From the NCBI RefSeq assembly GCF_000203935.1, contig NC_008577.1, positions 4,278,001 through 4,342,000 of the forward strand: a DNA stretch of 64,000 nucleotides, in the 5' to 3' direction. Origin of the DNA: Shewanella sp. ANA-3 (GTDB taxonomy: Bacteria > Pseudomonadota > Gammaproteobacteria > Enterobacterales > Shewanellaceae). Below, in pieces: positions 44,843 to 52,530 of the stretch. Each line of letters begins with the position of its first letter. Positions within the stretch are counted from its first letter, which is position 1. The notes beneath the pieces were generated by a model that was not told the origin of the DNA, did no database searches, and worked only from the letters and a program-made list of their open reading frames with translations. The translations under genes and the position numbers were made by a program.

Positions 44843-45685
44843 ATGACTCAAACCAATGCGACAACATCTAACCAAGCGCCTCTGACAGCGATGCCGATGC
44901 TAGGCACAGGAACCTTCAGACTTAAAGATAACGCCGCTTTCGATGCCGTGTTGATGGCACTCGAAGAAGGTTCACGCCATATCGATACGGCGCAGATTTA
45001 TGGCAATGAACAAGCGGTCGGGGATGCGATTAACACCTCAGGGATCCCACGTGAAGAACTGTTTATCACAACCAAAGTGTGGACTGAAAACCTGACCAAG
45101 GAACGCTTTGAGACTAGCGTTATCGACAGCCTAACGGCGCTACAAACCAAGTATCTTGATTTGTTACTCATTCATTGGCCGTTGAACAGCGATGAGCCGA
45201 GTATGGTCGAGTATCTCTCAGAGCTAAAAGCAGTATTAGATAAAGGCCTGACTCGTCGCATTGGCGTATCAAACTTTACCAATGCACAACTCGCGCAAGC
45301 GATTGCCATCTTAGGCGAAGGCGTTATTTATACCAATCAAGTAGAAGTGCATCCCTATCTCATCAATCGCAAAGTGACGGATTTTTGCAGACAACACAAT
45401 GTATTAGTAACTGGGTATATGCCATTTGCCTATGGCGCAGTCTTGCAGGATGAAACCATAGTCAACTTAGCATCAGTGCATCAAGCCACTCCCGCACAAA
45501 TTGTGTTGGCTTGGTTGCGACAATTAGGTTTTGCCACCATTCCCTCCTCAACCAAAAGAGACAATGTTCGCAGCAACTTAGCGGCTGCAAGCATTAACTT
45601 AACGCCAGCAGAAATCGAGCAAATCAATCAACTGGATCGCAATCATAGAGTTGCCAATCCTGACTTTGCCCCACATTGGGATTAG
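44843..45685 (+). CDS. dkgB: Aldo/keto reductase DkgB-like (2,5-diketo-D-gluconate reductase B)
   Basis: The 280-residue cytoplasmic NADPH-dependent enzyme has the aldo/keto reductase catalytic set Asp48, Tyr53, Lys78 and His111 (HIDTAQIYGNE, TTKVW, LLIHWP). The C-terminal IPSSTKRDNVRSNL is the typical NADPH-binding loop. The sequence is close to E. coli DkgB, which reduces 2,5-diketo-gluconate and methylglyoxal-like carbonyls. The start at 44843 has AGGGGA five bases upstream; an upstream in-frame ATG at 44813 is out of reach of it. It follows the LysR gene on the same strand. Confidence 0.93.
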   Translation: MTQTNATTSNQAPLTAMPMLGTGTFRLKDNAAFDAVLMALEEGSRHIDTAQIYGNEQAVGDAINTSGIPREELFITTKVWTENLTKERFETSVIDSLTALQTKYLDLLLIHWPLNSDEPSMVEYLSELKAVLDKGLTRRIGVSNFTNAQLAQAIAILGEGVIYTNQVEVHPYLINRKVTDFCRQHNVLVTGYMPFAYGAVLQDETIVNLASVHQATPAQIVLAWLRQLGFATIPSSTKRDNVRSNLAAASINLTPAEIEQINQLDRNHRVANPDFAPHWD

Positions 45686-45701
45686 CTCGAGCGCGCTTGA
45701 G

Positions 45702-46322
45702 TTAGCCTTTAGCTTCTAATGCCCAAGCGTCGATAAAGCTCTGATAATTGGCGATAAGCAAATCCGCCGCTTGGGCATAGTCCGGCACCTCTTCTGGGCA
45801 ATAGAGGGCGCAGCGGCTCCCCGCGTTTTGTGCGGTTTGCAGATCAAATAGATAATCCCCCACATACAAGATATCCGCTGGATTCAACTGCCATTGCTCG
45901 CAAATCAAGTGGATACCCTGCGGGTGAGGTTTTGGCTCGGCATCGTAACGGGTCAACACTAAAGGGATATCGATACCGAGTTTTTCGATGGTGATTTTGG
46001 CCGCCTCGGGCATATTGCGGGTCAAAATCGCCAGCGGCAGTTGCCGCATCTTTAAAAACGCAATCAGCGCCTGCGCCCCTTCAATCCAGCTCGCCTGACG
46101 CGAACTTTCAAGCTCATAGTCATGGACAATCTCCAGCGCCTGCATCTTGGCAATTGTGGTCTCAAGACTATGTATATGCTCGAGAATATCGGTACCCGAT
46201 CCAATACCTAATGCCGCCCTTAAGCCTTTAAAATCGGGGTTTGAATGGGCAAGCGTACCGTCGAGGTCAAAGATAACCCCGCGGATCTGTTCTAATTCAA
46301 TATCAGTCAGGCGTGTGATCAC
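45702..46322 (-). CDS. HAD-superfamily phosphatase
   Basis: The 206-residue protein shows the four HAD motifs: DLDGTLAHS (Asp nucleophile, near residue 19), a Thr in LAILTRN, a Lys in AEPKPHP and the acidic pair in ILYVGDYLFDLQTAQ. It is a cytoplasmic phosphoglycolate-phosphatase-like hydrolase with a helical cap. The start is GTG at 46322 with AGGT six bases upstream. Eight bases separate it from the DMT exporter gene upstream on the same strand, so the two form an operon. Substrate unknown. Confidence 0.9.
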   Translation of the reverse strand: MITRLTDIELEQIRGVIFDLDGTLAHSNPDFKGLRAALGIGSGTDILEHIHSLETTIAKMQALEIVHDYELESSRQASWIEGAQALIAFLKMRQLPLAILTRNMPEAAKITIEKLGIDIPLVLTRYDAEPKPHPQGIHLICEQWQLNPADILYVGDYLFDLQTAQNAGSRCALYCPEEVPDYAQAADLLIANYQSFIDAWALEAKG

Positions 46323-46330
46323 TCGGGTAC

Positions 46331-47320
46331 CTATTCAGTGGTCTGTGAAGCGGGTTGCAAACGTCGTGCGCGGCGCTGGCGATACATGGGCAGTAACTGC
46401 ACTACCATCACTGACACAATAATCACACCTATGCCGAATAGCGATAGCGCATCTAATTTATCGGCCTTAAATACATCTGGCCACCAACCGATACTCACCA
46501 CTAACGCCGTGGCGCTAAAGCTAAATACTGGCGTTAACGCCAGCATGGCGCTCACCTGCGCCGTCGGCCAGTACTTCATCGATTGTCCGAAGCAGCCGTA
46601 GGCAATCAAGGTATTGGCGGCGCAAAACAGCGCCACTTGCCAGTCAAAGCTATCCATTTGTGCAAATTGGCTAAAGTCGCTAAAGGGCGCCATCGCAAAG
46701 ATCCCTAAGGCGTAGATGACTAAGAGTACGTTAGCGGGGGATAAACGGTTCAACAGTGACTTTTGAAGTAATGCATAGGTGGTCCATGATAATGCCGAAA
46801 ACTGCACTATCATCACCCCAAGCCAGATCTCATGGTTATCGGTGGCGGAAAAATCTAAATAGGGATGGAAAAACATCAACATCCCTAAAGCTAAGCTGGC
46901 AAAACAACTGAGCTGCACCGCGTTCAGGCGTTCTTTAAAAAACAATACGCCGCCAAAGGCGAGAAAGAATGGCGAGGTTTGAAAATTAAGCTGCGCGGCC
47001 CCGGGGGCTAGATAGTCGAGGGAATACACGAATGAAACATAGTTGAGCATTAAAAACAGTCCGGCGAGGATAAGCCTGAGCCAAACCTTGGCATCGAGCG
47101 CTGCAAACTGTTTCAAACTCCCCGCACTCCACTGCACCAAAATACTGACGAGGAGCGCCACTAAAAAACGGAACCAAGTCAAAGTCACAGGATCGATAAA
47201 ACTCCCCGACAGCTTAAGCGCTATGGGTAACATGCCCCAAAACAGCACGGCGACAGAAATAAACAACAATCCCAATTGAGCATGGTTAGTTGCCAAGGAT
47301 CCAGAGTGGCTTTGATTCAC
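46331..47320 (-). CDS. EamA/DMT family transporter
   Basis: The protein has about 10 hydrophobic helices in two EamA repeats (LGLLFISVAVLFWGMLPIALKLSG, then FFKERLNAVQLSCFASLALGMLMFF). DMT proteins of this kind export amino acids or other metabolites. I choose GTG 47320 as the start, with GGGA seven bases upstream, giving 329 residues. An alternative GTG at 47365 has no ribosome-binding site and adds 15 polar residues. It is followed by the HAD gene after 8 bases, so the two are co-transcribed. Confidence 0.82.
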   Translation of the reverse strand: MNQSHSGSLATNHAQLGLLFISVAVLFWGMLPIALKLSGSFIDPVTLTWFRFLVALLVSILVQWSAGSLKQFAALDAKVWLRLILAGLFLMLNYVSFVYSLDYLAPGAAQLNFQTSPFFLAFGGVLFFKERLNAVQLSCFASLALGMLMFFHPYLDFSATDNHEIWLGVMIVQFSALSWTTYALLQKSLLNRLSPANVLLVIYALGIFAMAPFSDFSQFAQMDSFDWQVALFCAANTLIAYGCFGQSMKYWPTAQVSAMLALTPVFSFSATALVVSIGWWPDVFKADKLDALSLFGIGVIIVSVMVVQLLPMYRQRRARRLQPASQTTE

Positions 47321-47638
47321 GGAAAAGTCCCAGTAGTACCGCAGAAAGGAACGCCATTCTGGCACCGCAGCGCGCTAAGATCTAGCCTAAAAAGCGATTA
47401 ACTTATCCGCCGGATTGGATAGTTAAGCTGACACTAAATCAATCTTGCCCAGCGATAAATGTAGAGCATTTCAAGATAAGTTTTATCAAGCCTTTAGCAG
47501 CACAAAAAGGTATATTGAGCGCAATTTCTCTTTTAGCTCAGATTGGATTTGCAGAGTCGAGTTATGCCTTATGCGCTCAGTTTTTGCGGCATCAACCACT
47601 CTGTATAAGCCTTTTAAATACGTTAGTTAGGATTAAAC

Positions 47639-48454
47639 ATGTCACAGACAGACGCTAAAACACAGCTTGAGTCCATTAACGCAGCAGCACAAGAACTCGC
47701 CCAGCGACGCGCCAAGGGTGAAGCGGACGCCCTGTTACAAGAAGCGCTAAGACCGAAAGATTTCCCCCACGCCTTTGCCATCCAGCAGGCCATTGCGCAG
47801 CTGTTTAGCGCCCAAGGCAACCCAATTGCAGGGTGGAAGTGCTTACTGCCAACCGCAGAAAAAACCGTGGTAGCACCTATCTATCAACATGATGTGTATA
47901 TCGAAACCGCCGAGTGTCCGCTTTATCCTTCGAGCAAAGGGCTTGCCCGTGTCGAACCCGAGCTCGCCTTTGAAATTGGCAGCGATTTACCACCACGATC
48001 CACGCCTTATTCAGGAGCCGAAATTGACGCCGCCCTCGGTAAAACGCGCCTCGCCTTGGAACTAATCAAAAGTCGTTATCAAAACCCAAGCGAAGCCAAT
48101 CACTTCGACGCCCTCGCCGATGGCTTAGTCAATCAAGGCCTATGGTTAGGGCCTGAACTGCTTACACCAGCCGAGATAGAAACAGGTCATTTCGCCCTAA
48201 GCGTTGAAATCGCCGCAAGCGGACAGCAAGCAAGTGAAACTCTACAAAAAGCCGCTGTTCATCCAAATGGTTTCCCTAAAGCTGGGCTTTATTGGTTGGT
48301 CAACTTCTTATCTACCCAAGGGATTGGCTTAACCCGAGGACAATATGTGATCACAGGCTCCTATGCGGGGGTATTAGATTTGCCACTCAATCAGCACTGC
48401 CAACTCCACTACGGCGACTTAGGCCAGTTTGCTTTGCAGTTCGTGGCTAAATAA
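47639..48454 (+). CDS. 2-keto-4-pentenoate hydratase-like protein (MhpD family)
   Basis: The 271-residue protein belongs to the fumarylacetoacetate-hydrolase/hydratase fold used in meta-cleavage pathways (adding water to 2-hydroxypenta-2,4-dienoate type substrates). The metal-binding segment RVEPELAFEIGSDLPP (residues about 104-119) and the later LIKSRYQ and GSYAGVLDLP segments match the family. No other aromatic-catabolism gene is nearby, so its physiological role is unclear. It stands alone on the plus strand. Confidence 0.87.
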   Translation: MSQTDAKTQLESINAAAQELAQRRAKGEADALLQEALRPKDFPHAFAIQQAIAQLFSAQGNPIAGWKCLLPTAEKTVVAPIYQHDVYIETAECPLYPSSKGLARVEPELAFEIGSDLPPRSTPYSGAEIDAALGKTRLALELIKSRYQNPSEANHFDALADGLVNQGLWLGPELLTPAEIETGHFALSVEIAASGQQASETLQKAAVHPNGFPKAGLYWLVNFLSTQGIGLTRGQYVITGSYAGVLDLPLNQHCQLHYGDLGQFALQFVAK

Positions 48455-48612
48455 GTACAGCCTAAAGAGTGCCAAGCTAGCCAGCAAAGTAAGAAGGTAG
48501 GCAAAGGCTTACCTTCTAAAATCCCCAGAGTGACCAACAGAGCGAAAACAAGCTTGTATCAAGAGTGAAACATTTGTACTATCCGATGGAACTAAATATA
48601 AGGATATACAAG

Positions 48613-49728
48613 ATGTTAGACGGAAAAATATTGCCTTTAGCAAGTCTATTTGCCTTAGCCTTAAGTACTTCGTTACCCTTAAATGCCTCGGAAAACACTT
48701 TTTCCCAAGCCTACAGTGACTACCAAACCGCACTCAAACAAGGTGATAACGCCCAAATAGAAGCCAGCGCCAAAAGAGCCTTCGAACTAGGTGAGGCTCA
48801 ATATGCCAAGGATAGTGTCGATTTAGCGAACCTCGCCATGAACTGGGCTGGCGCGCTAAAAAAGGTGGCTATGCCGAATCTCTTTGAGGGAGATAATGCG
48901 GCGAAAACGGCCAAGGCCTATGAGTTATATCAACTCGCATTAAGCAATTATAAAAAGCATTACGGCGAGCATGCAGCTGAGCTTATCGACCCGCTACTCG
49001 GCGCAGCGGAAACCTCACCTAAACTGACTGTGGCGAAAGAGCTTTTTGAAAATGCTATTGAAATTGCTGAAAAAACAGCAAATAAAAAGCTGTTGGCCGA
49101 TGTAAAGATAGCAACCTTTGATCGCCTCACCAATACAGGATTGTACACGGCTCAGGTAAGGGACTATGCCTTCGAGGCCTATGAAACTTACAAAGAGATC
49201 CTTCCCGAAAATGCCCTAGACAGAGTCAAAGCTACCTATGTAGTGGGTGCAGTTGAATATGCTGAAAAGCATGATGACAAGGCGATTCCATTACTGTTAG
49301 AAGTGGTTAAGCAGTTTGAAGCCCTTAAGTTTAGCCATCCCTACGCCTTAAGTGCCCACGCTTATTTAGTCGAACTTTATGAACGCCAAGGAAAACGCGA
49401 AGAGTCCACCGCCCACTGTATCGCCATCGGCAAGATGCGCCCATGGGCCGACACTCAGGAGCAACAACCGCTGTTTCGTACGACACCCAAATACCCTAAG
49501 TCCTACCTCATGCAACGTAAAAGCGGCTATGTGACCCTTAACTTCACTGTTGATGAGATGGGATTTGTAAAAAATCCTGAAGTGCTCGAATCCAAAGGCG
49601 GTGTGCTATTTGAAAAATCCACACTGAAAATGATCGAAGAATGGCGCTATGCCCCTAAGTTTGAACATGGCAAGCCCGTGCCAGCACAAACGACTGTGCG
49701 TATAGACTATTTCACCGATAAGTCTTAA
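48613..49728 (+). CDS. Periplasmic protein with C-terminal TonB domain
   Basis: The 371-residue protein has a signal peptide (MLDGKILPLASLFALALSTS ending NAS) and a helical TPR-like middle (residues about 20-290, with repeated tyrosine-rich helices such as AYELYQLALSNYKKHYGEH). It ends with a TonB C-terminal domain (PLFRTTPKYPKSYLMQRKSG ... LNFTVDEMGFVKNPEVLES ... WRYAPK). I choose ATG 48613, with AAGGA eight bases upstream; the upstream in-frame ATG at 48565 would precede the signal. No TonB-like N-terminal anchor or Pro-rich span is seen, so it is an unusual energy-transducer-like protein. Function unknown. Confidence 0.83.
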   Translation: MLDGKILPLASLFALALSTSLPLNASENTFSQAYSDYQTALKQGDNAQIEASAKRAFELGEAQYAKDSVDLANLAMNWAGALKKVAMPNLFEGDNAAKTAKAYELYQLALSNYKKHYGEHAAELIDPLLGAAETSPKLTVAKELFENAIEIAEKTANKKLLADVKIATFDRLTNTGLYTAQVRDYAFEAYETYKEILPENALDRVKATYVVGAVEYAEKHDDKAIPLLLEVVKQFEALKFSHPYALSAHAYLVELYERQGKREESTAHCIAIGKMRPWADTQEQQPLFRTTPKYPKSYLMQRKSGYVTLNFTVDEMGFVKNPEVLESKGGVLFEKSTLKMIEEWRYAPKFEHGKPVPAQTTVRIDYFTDKS

Positions 49729-49752
49729 TCGGTTTCGGTCACCTATAATAGG

Positions 49753-50112
49753 TTACTCGACCTCATATCCCAGCCCATCGCCTAATCCCGATGGGCTGTT
49801 TTTATCTTCTGAAGTAACTGAAGCAGTTAGCACTCGCTTTATCCGGCTTAAACAAGTCTCACAAATACAAGCCGTCGCAGGTTGCGTTAATAGTTGCGCT
49901 AACTTATCGGCACTCAGCCCCGCTTCCTCGCCTATCGATAAACTCGCTGCCAAATCGTCAGATAGTAATTGAGTCAACTTCGGAAACGTCTGCTTAGTGC
50001 ACCAACAGCCACTGATATCTGCACCAAGAGTCATAGCACACTGATTCGCCCCTTGGCATAAAGGGCAAAGCTGCGCGGCATCGAACTGAGGTTCGGGTAA
50101 GAGCTTGGGCAC
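49753..50112 (-). CDS. Cysteine-rich CWC family protein
   Basis: The 119-residue cytoplasmic protein contains the CWC pattern: CPLCQGANQCAM near the N-terminus, GCWCTKQTFP near residue 36 and CICETC near residue 82. The paired cysteines probably bind zinc. The first and last cysteine pairs flank a helical segment. The function of the family is unknown. The gene is convergent to the TonB-domain gene, and its last codons carry that gene's terminator. Confidence 0.85.
   Translation of the reverse strand: MPKLLPEPQFDAAQLCPLCQGANQCAMTLGADISGCWCTKQTFPKLTQLLSDDLAASLSIGEEAGLSADKLAQLLTQPATACICETCLSRIKRVLTASVTSEDKNSPSGLGDGLGYEVE
49771..49803 (+). terminator. Terminator of the TonB-domain gene, inside the CWC coding region
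   Basis: A perfect ten-base stem (49771-49780 CAGCCCATCG and 49789-49798) with an eight-base loop is followed by T5. It lies 43 bases after the TonB-domain stop codon and within the 3' coding end of the convergent CWC gene, where it encodes SGLGDGLGYE-type residues. Confidence 0.75.
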
Positions 50113-50945
50113 GGTAATCCTTATGGCATCGGAGTGATAACGCAGAGATAATAATGGTTTTTTGCAACTCAGGCTGAGTTGATTTACACCAAGGTTAGAC
50201 TTTAAAGCTTTCCAAACTACGTTTGAATGCTTTAGTTGAAAAGTCGTGGGTCTTCACCCCACACCCGATAATAATGCTGGTTTATTTAGCGTTTGAATTG
50301 GCAAAGTTATCGCTGTAAGTATATGAATCATTGCGGCCTTACGGCCGAGATAAGTCAAAGTCGTGGCTCTTCACCCCACACCCGACCATGGAGGACTGCT
50401 CGTCCTATCCTCCTTGGATGCTCCAAGACGCCCCAACGGAGTTGAAAACCCCTTGTGCTCATAGTCAAATTTGCTATCGCTTCCGAAGGATGCGTCCTTG
50501 CACCTGCGAAAGCTAGCTCGCCATCCATGGCGAGACTCACGCAATTTGTCTATTCGCCCTGCGGCAACTCCGAGGGGATGGTGAACTCCTGTAACTTCTG
50601 TGTTGGCTGTATATCAGAAAAGAGTTGTGTCAGTCCGAGCTTTCACAAGGAGAGTTATAACTCAGAAATAATAATGTTTTTTTCATTAACGTTGGAATAA
50701 TCATTCCATCATCAAGGCACACATATCGATTCAGCGTGCAAATAAACACCTAGGTATTTATTTGCCTTAATTAGCTGTATTCATCAAGTGGTGTCTAACT
50801 AAAATCATATTTGGTGTATTCATTTAGCTTAGTAAGCAGCATTCCTGCATTATGAAAAATGGATTCACAGATTCATACATGCTGGATGCAATTTGTTGTT
50901 AATCCGAAGCTTGAATAGATGAAGTATTTATTTAGCGGAATGCTT
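50113..50945. other. Gene-poor intergenic stretch with repeat-like sequence
   Basis: Over 800 bases without a supportable gene. It contains two copies of a 29-base repeat (listed separately), a CGGCC/GGCCG hairpin near 50335-50348, and the Cys/Pro-rich short open frames at 50331-50516 and 50455-50700, which lack ribosome-binding sites and look like chance. From about 50700 to 50945 the sequence is AT-rich. Confidence 0.5.
50240..50385. repeat. Direct repeat of 29 bases
   Basis: The same 29-base sequence (AAAGTCGTGG, G or C, TCTTCACC then CCACACCCGA) occurs at 50240-50268 and 50357-50385 with one mismatch, 117 bases apart. Each copy can fold on itself through GTGGG/CCCAC. The second copy runs into further conserved-looking sequence to about 50650. 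The organisation suggests part of an intergenic repeat family. Confidence 0.55.
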
Positions 50946-51233
50946 TCACCGTAATTTAGCTCCACATTCCCCACAATAATGTGGCGATATTTGGACTCCT
51001 GCTCGCCCTAATGCTCTTGGTACGGAATTGCACTTAGGACACCTATACCATTTGTAGAATCCCGTAATGCAAATAGCCAATCCAACGAAAAATGGAATCG
51101 CTGGATTAATATAAATATCAGCAAAGTAATTGATTGCGATAACCCCACCGAAGATAACAAAGGCAACCAACACAGCTATGGTCACCTTTCTTTCTCTATT
51201 AGCAAACTCGTTTATTATTCTTAAATCTTCCAT
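50946..51233 (-). CDS. Small membrane protein with a zinc ribbon
   Basis: The product of about 95 residues has two adjacent hydrophobic helices (VTIAVLVAFVIFGGVIAINYFA; NPAIPFFVGLAICITGFY) and a C-terminal CPKC ... CGEC zinc-ribbon. I prefer ATG 51233; a TTG at 51239 would add two residues. No ribosome-binding site is evident. It begins just after the attC-like structure, as a cassette gene would. No family is recognised. Confidence 0.65.
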   Translation of the reverse strand: MEDLRIINEFANRERKVTIAVLVAFVIFGGVIAINYFADIYINPAIPFFVGLAICITGFYKWYRCPKCNSVPRALGRAGVQISPHYCGECGAKLR

Positions 51234-51249
51234 GGTCAACTAGGCATAC

Positions 51250-51320
51250 CAACGCTTTGTTAAGGGGCAAATTTCCGGCGAAGCCGCGCTTAAATTTGTC
51301 CAGCTTAAGCAACTTATAAC
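51250..51320 (-). repeat. attC-like recombination site between two small genes
   Basis: Read on the minus strand, the sequence starts three bases after the stop of the 124-residue gene and ends 17 bases before the ATG of the next. It contains an inverted repeat with stem CAAATTT/AAATTTG (51268-51274 and 51292-51298), an inner CGGC/GCCG stem (51276-51279 and 51283-51286, loop GAA) and outer TTAAG/CTTAA arms (51260-51264 and 51304-51308). The end AAAGCGTTGG resembles an integron R' core site (GTTRRRY), but the match is imperfect. Architecture fits an integron cassette; the sequence is degenerate. Confidence 0.4.
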
Positions 51321-51695
51321 TCAATTGCTGACGATGTATGAATATTCTTTCCCACGATCATCGTGCGCAATAGCTTTAACACAAATGTCTCGGAGAAGTG
51401 TCACATACACTTCAGTTCGGTAATCTGTGAGTTTTTCCAATTCTACACCCAAACTTGATGCCATTTTAGGTAACCAAGCTAAGTAAAAACCTATCGAACT
51501 TTTAACTCGTTCTGAGAGTTCAGGATCTTGCTGTTCTGAGAAAGGTAGCCATTGCACAACCACCTTTCGACCTCTTCGTTGTTCAGCTAACTCGAAAAGG
51601 TCTTCAAATATAAATTTTCCATCAAGATAGTTACAGCCTCCCACAAACGAGTGGGTAAAATTGTGAACCAGTGGCTTGAAGTTCTTATATTTCAC
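51321..51695 (-). CDS. Small soluble protein of unknown function (cassette-like)
   Basis: The 124-residue protein has no signal peptide or membrane helix. It starts MKYKNFKPLVHNFTHSFVGGCNYLDGKFIFEDLFELAEQ and ends DRGKEYSYIVSN. It seems a compact alpha/beta protein with one Cys in CNYLDG and one in RDICVKA. I do not recognise it. A perfect 15-base palindrome lies 16 bases upstream of the ATG. The gene abuts the attC-like element, so it may be an integron cassette passenger. Confidence 0.6.
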   Translation of the reverse strand: MKYKNFKPLVHNFTHSFVGGCNYLDGKFIFEDLFELAEQRRGRKVVVQWLPFSEQQDPELSERVKSSIGFYLAWLPKMASSLGVELEKLTDYRTEVYVTLLRDICVKAIAHDDRGKEYSYIVSN

Positions 51696-51711
51696 CGAAC
51701 TGTCCTTGAGT

Positions 51712-51726
51712 TAATACAGTGTATTA
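51712..51726. promoter_or_regulatory. Operator-like palindrome upstream of the unknown gene
   Basis: TAATACA, one base, TGTATTA is a perfect dyad with seven-base arms, 16 bases before the start codon at 51695. A site here would overlap the leader or promoter of the gene. The regulator is unknown. Confidence 0.4.
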
Positions 51727-52129
51727 CCTGCTCTTCTAATAAAACCCAACCCGAATAGAGTTGGACATGGGGATAAATGAAAAAATAATTTAATAATGAC
51801 AATAAGTTAGCATTAGTACCAGTGGGCTATCAACATTTTTCATCCAGAAAAATCGAGAGCTTATTTACCGAGTAGCGTTTTCACATGGTAAATAGTATTA
51901 GGCAAAATGAAAGAGCAATAAATTCATTTGATTGCATAAAAACCCAAGCAAAAACCGATACCTTTATAGGCTCGCTTTGAAGGCGTATCTGAATTACCCA
52001 TGATACCTGTATGTCTAACAGTGCTTGAGGTTAGAACGCTCGAGATTTCCCCTGACTAAAAAAATACAGTAAGGTGTAACAAGAGTTTGTTTCCTTTGAC
52101 CAAAAACCAGCGCAAATCAGCTTCTTAGA

Positions 52130-52164
52130 AAACGTAGAGAGGGTTCGACTCCCTCGATACGTTT
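52130..52164 (+). other. Orphan tRNA T-arm-like hairpin
   Basis: The sequence GGTTCGACTCC (52142-52152) is the exact tRNA T-loop/B-box consensus GGTTCGANTCC, inside a GAGGG/CCCTC stem (52139-52143 and 52151-52155). A further AAACGTA/TACGTTT stem (52130-52136 and 52158-52164) encloses it. No CCA follows and no D or anticodon arm is seen upstream, so it is not a full tRNA. It could be a 3' fragment left by an integration event or a chance match. Confidence 0.35.
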
Positions 52165-52220
52165 CATGTATTCATGATCGGTTTTGAAATCAACAGACCA
52201 CACTGATGCCCGAAAGGCGA

Positions 52221-52317
52221 GTTATGGTGATTAGCGAGACGACCGTCCGCCCCAAGGACGGGGCGGTCGAGCATCCACGGATGGACTGGCTGCGAGTCGG
52301 TGAGCGAATGCCATAAC
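52221..52317. repeat. GC-rich long imperfect palindrome
   Basis: GTTATGG (52221-52227) and CCATAAC (52311-52317) are inverted, and inside lie alternative strong hairpins: CCGTCC/GGACGG (52243-52248 and 52256-52261) and CCGCCCC/GGGGCGG. The two inner stems share bases, so they are mutually exclusive. It looks like an intergenic palindromic repeat. Whether it recurs in the genome is unknown. Confidence 0.4.
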
Positions 52318-52442
52318 AAGCCTATATGCTGAGACATGCCTGCTGAGACTAACCCGATGCTCACAAGCTAAATCAATAGGGGCTAATGCTCTGATATTAA
52401 ATAGCTTTAAGTAAAATCCCCCAACACATTTTACCCAATAAA

Positions 52443-52474
52443 AAAGCCAGCAAAGCTAAATGCTTGCTGGCTTT
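52443..52474 (-). terminator. Terminator after tsdA
   Basis: A perfect 11-base stem (52443-52453 AAAGCCAGCAA and 52464-52474) is followed on the minus strand by TTTTTT and ATTGGG. It lies about 57 bases past the tsdA stop. Confidence 0.8.
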
Positions 52475-52530
52475 CTGTCTAACTAATTCACTCGCTTTAT
52501 TTCACCGTGCGAACAGTCAATCAAAGTGAC

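Larger units (their letters stand above)
51727..52530. other. Gene-poor stretch between the unknown gene and tsdA
   Basis: About 800 bases, AT-rich, with no supportable gene. It holds an orphan T-arm-like hairpin (52130-52164), a GC-rich palindromic region (about 52221-52317) and the tsdA terminator (52443-52474), each listed separately. Confidence 0.5.

Noticed and set aside
50331..50700. Two overlapping Cys/Pro-rich open frames
   Set aside because: They have no ribosome-binding site, lie in repeat-like sequence and their translations resemble typical spurious frames.
52100..52170. Complete tRNA gene
   Set aside because: Only the T-arm region fits; there is no D-arm, anticodon arm or CCA end.
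52221..52317. Integron attC site in the GC-rich palindrome
   Set aside because: The ends are GTTATGG ... CCATAAC, the reverse of the required RYYYAAC ... GTTRRRY order, so it does not fit an attC.
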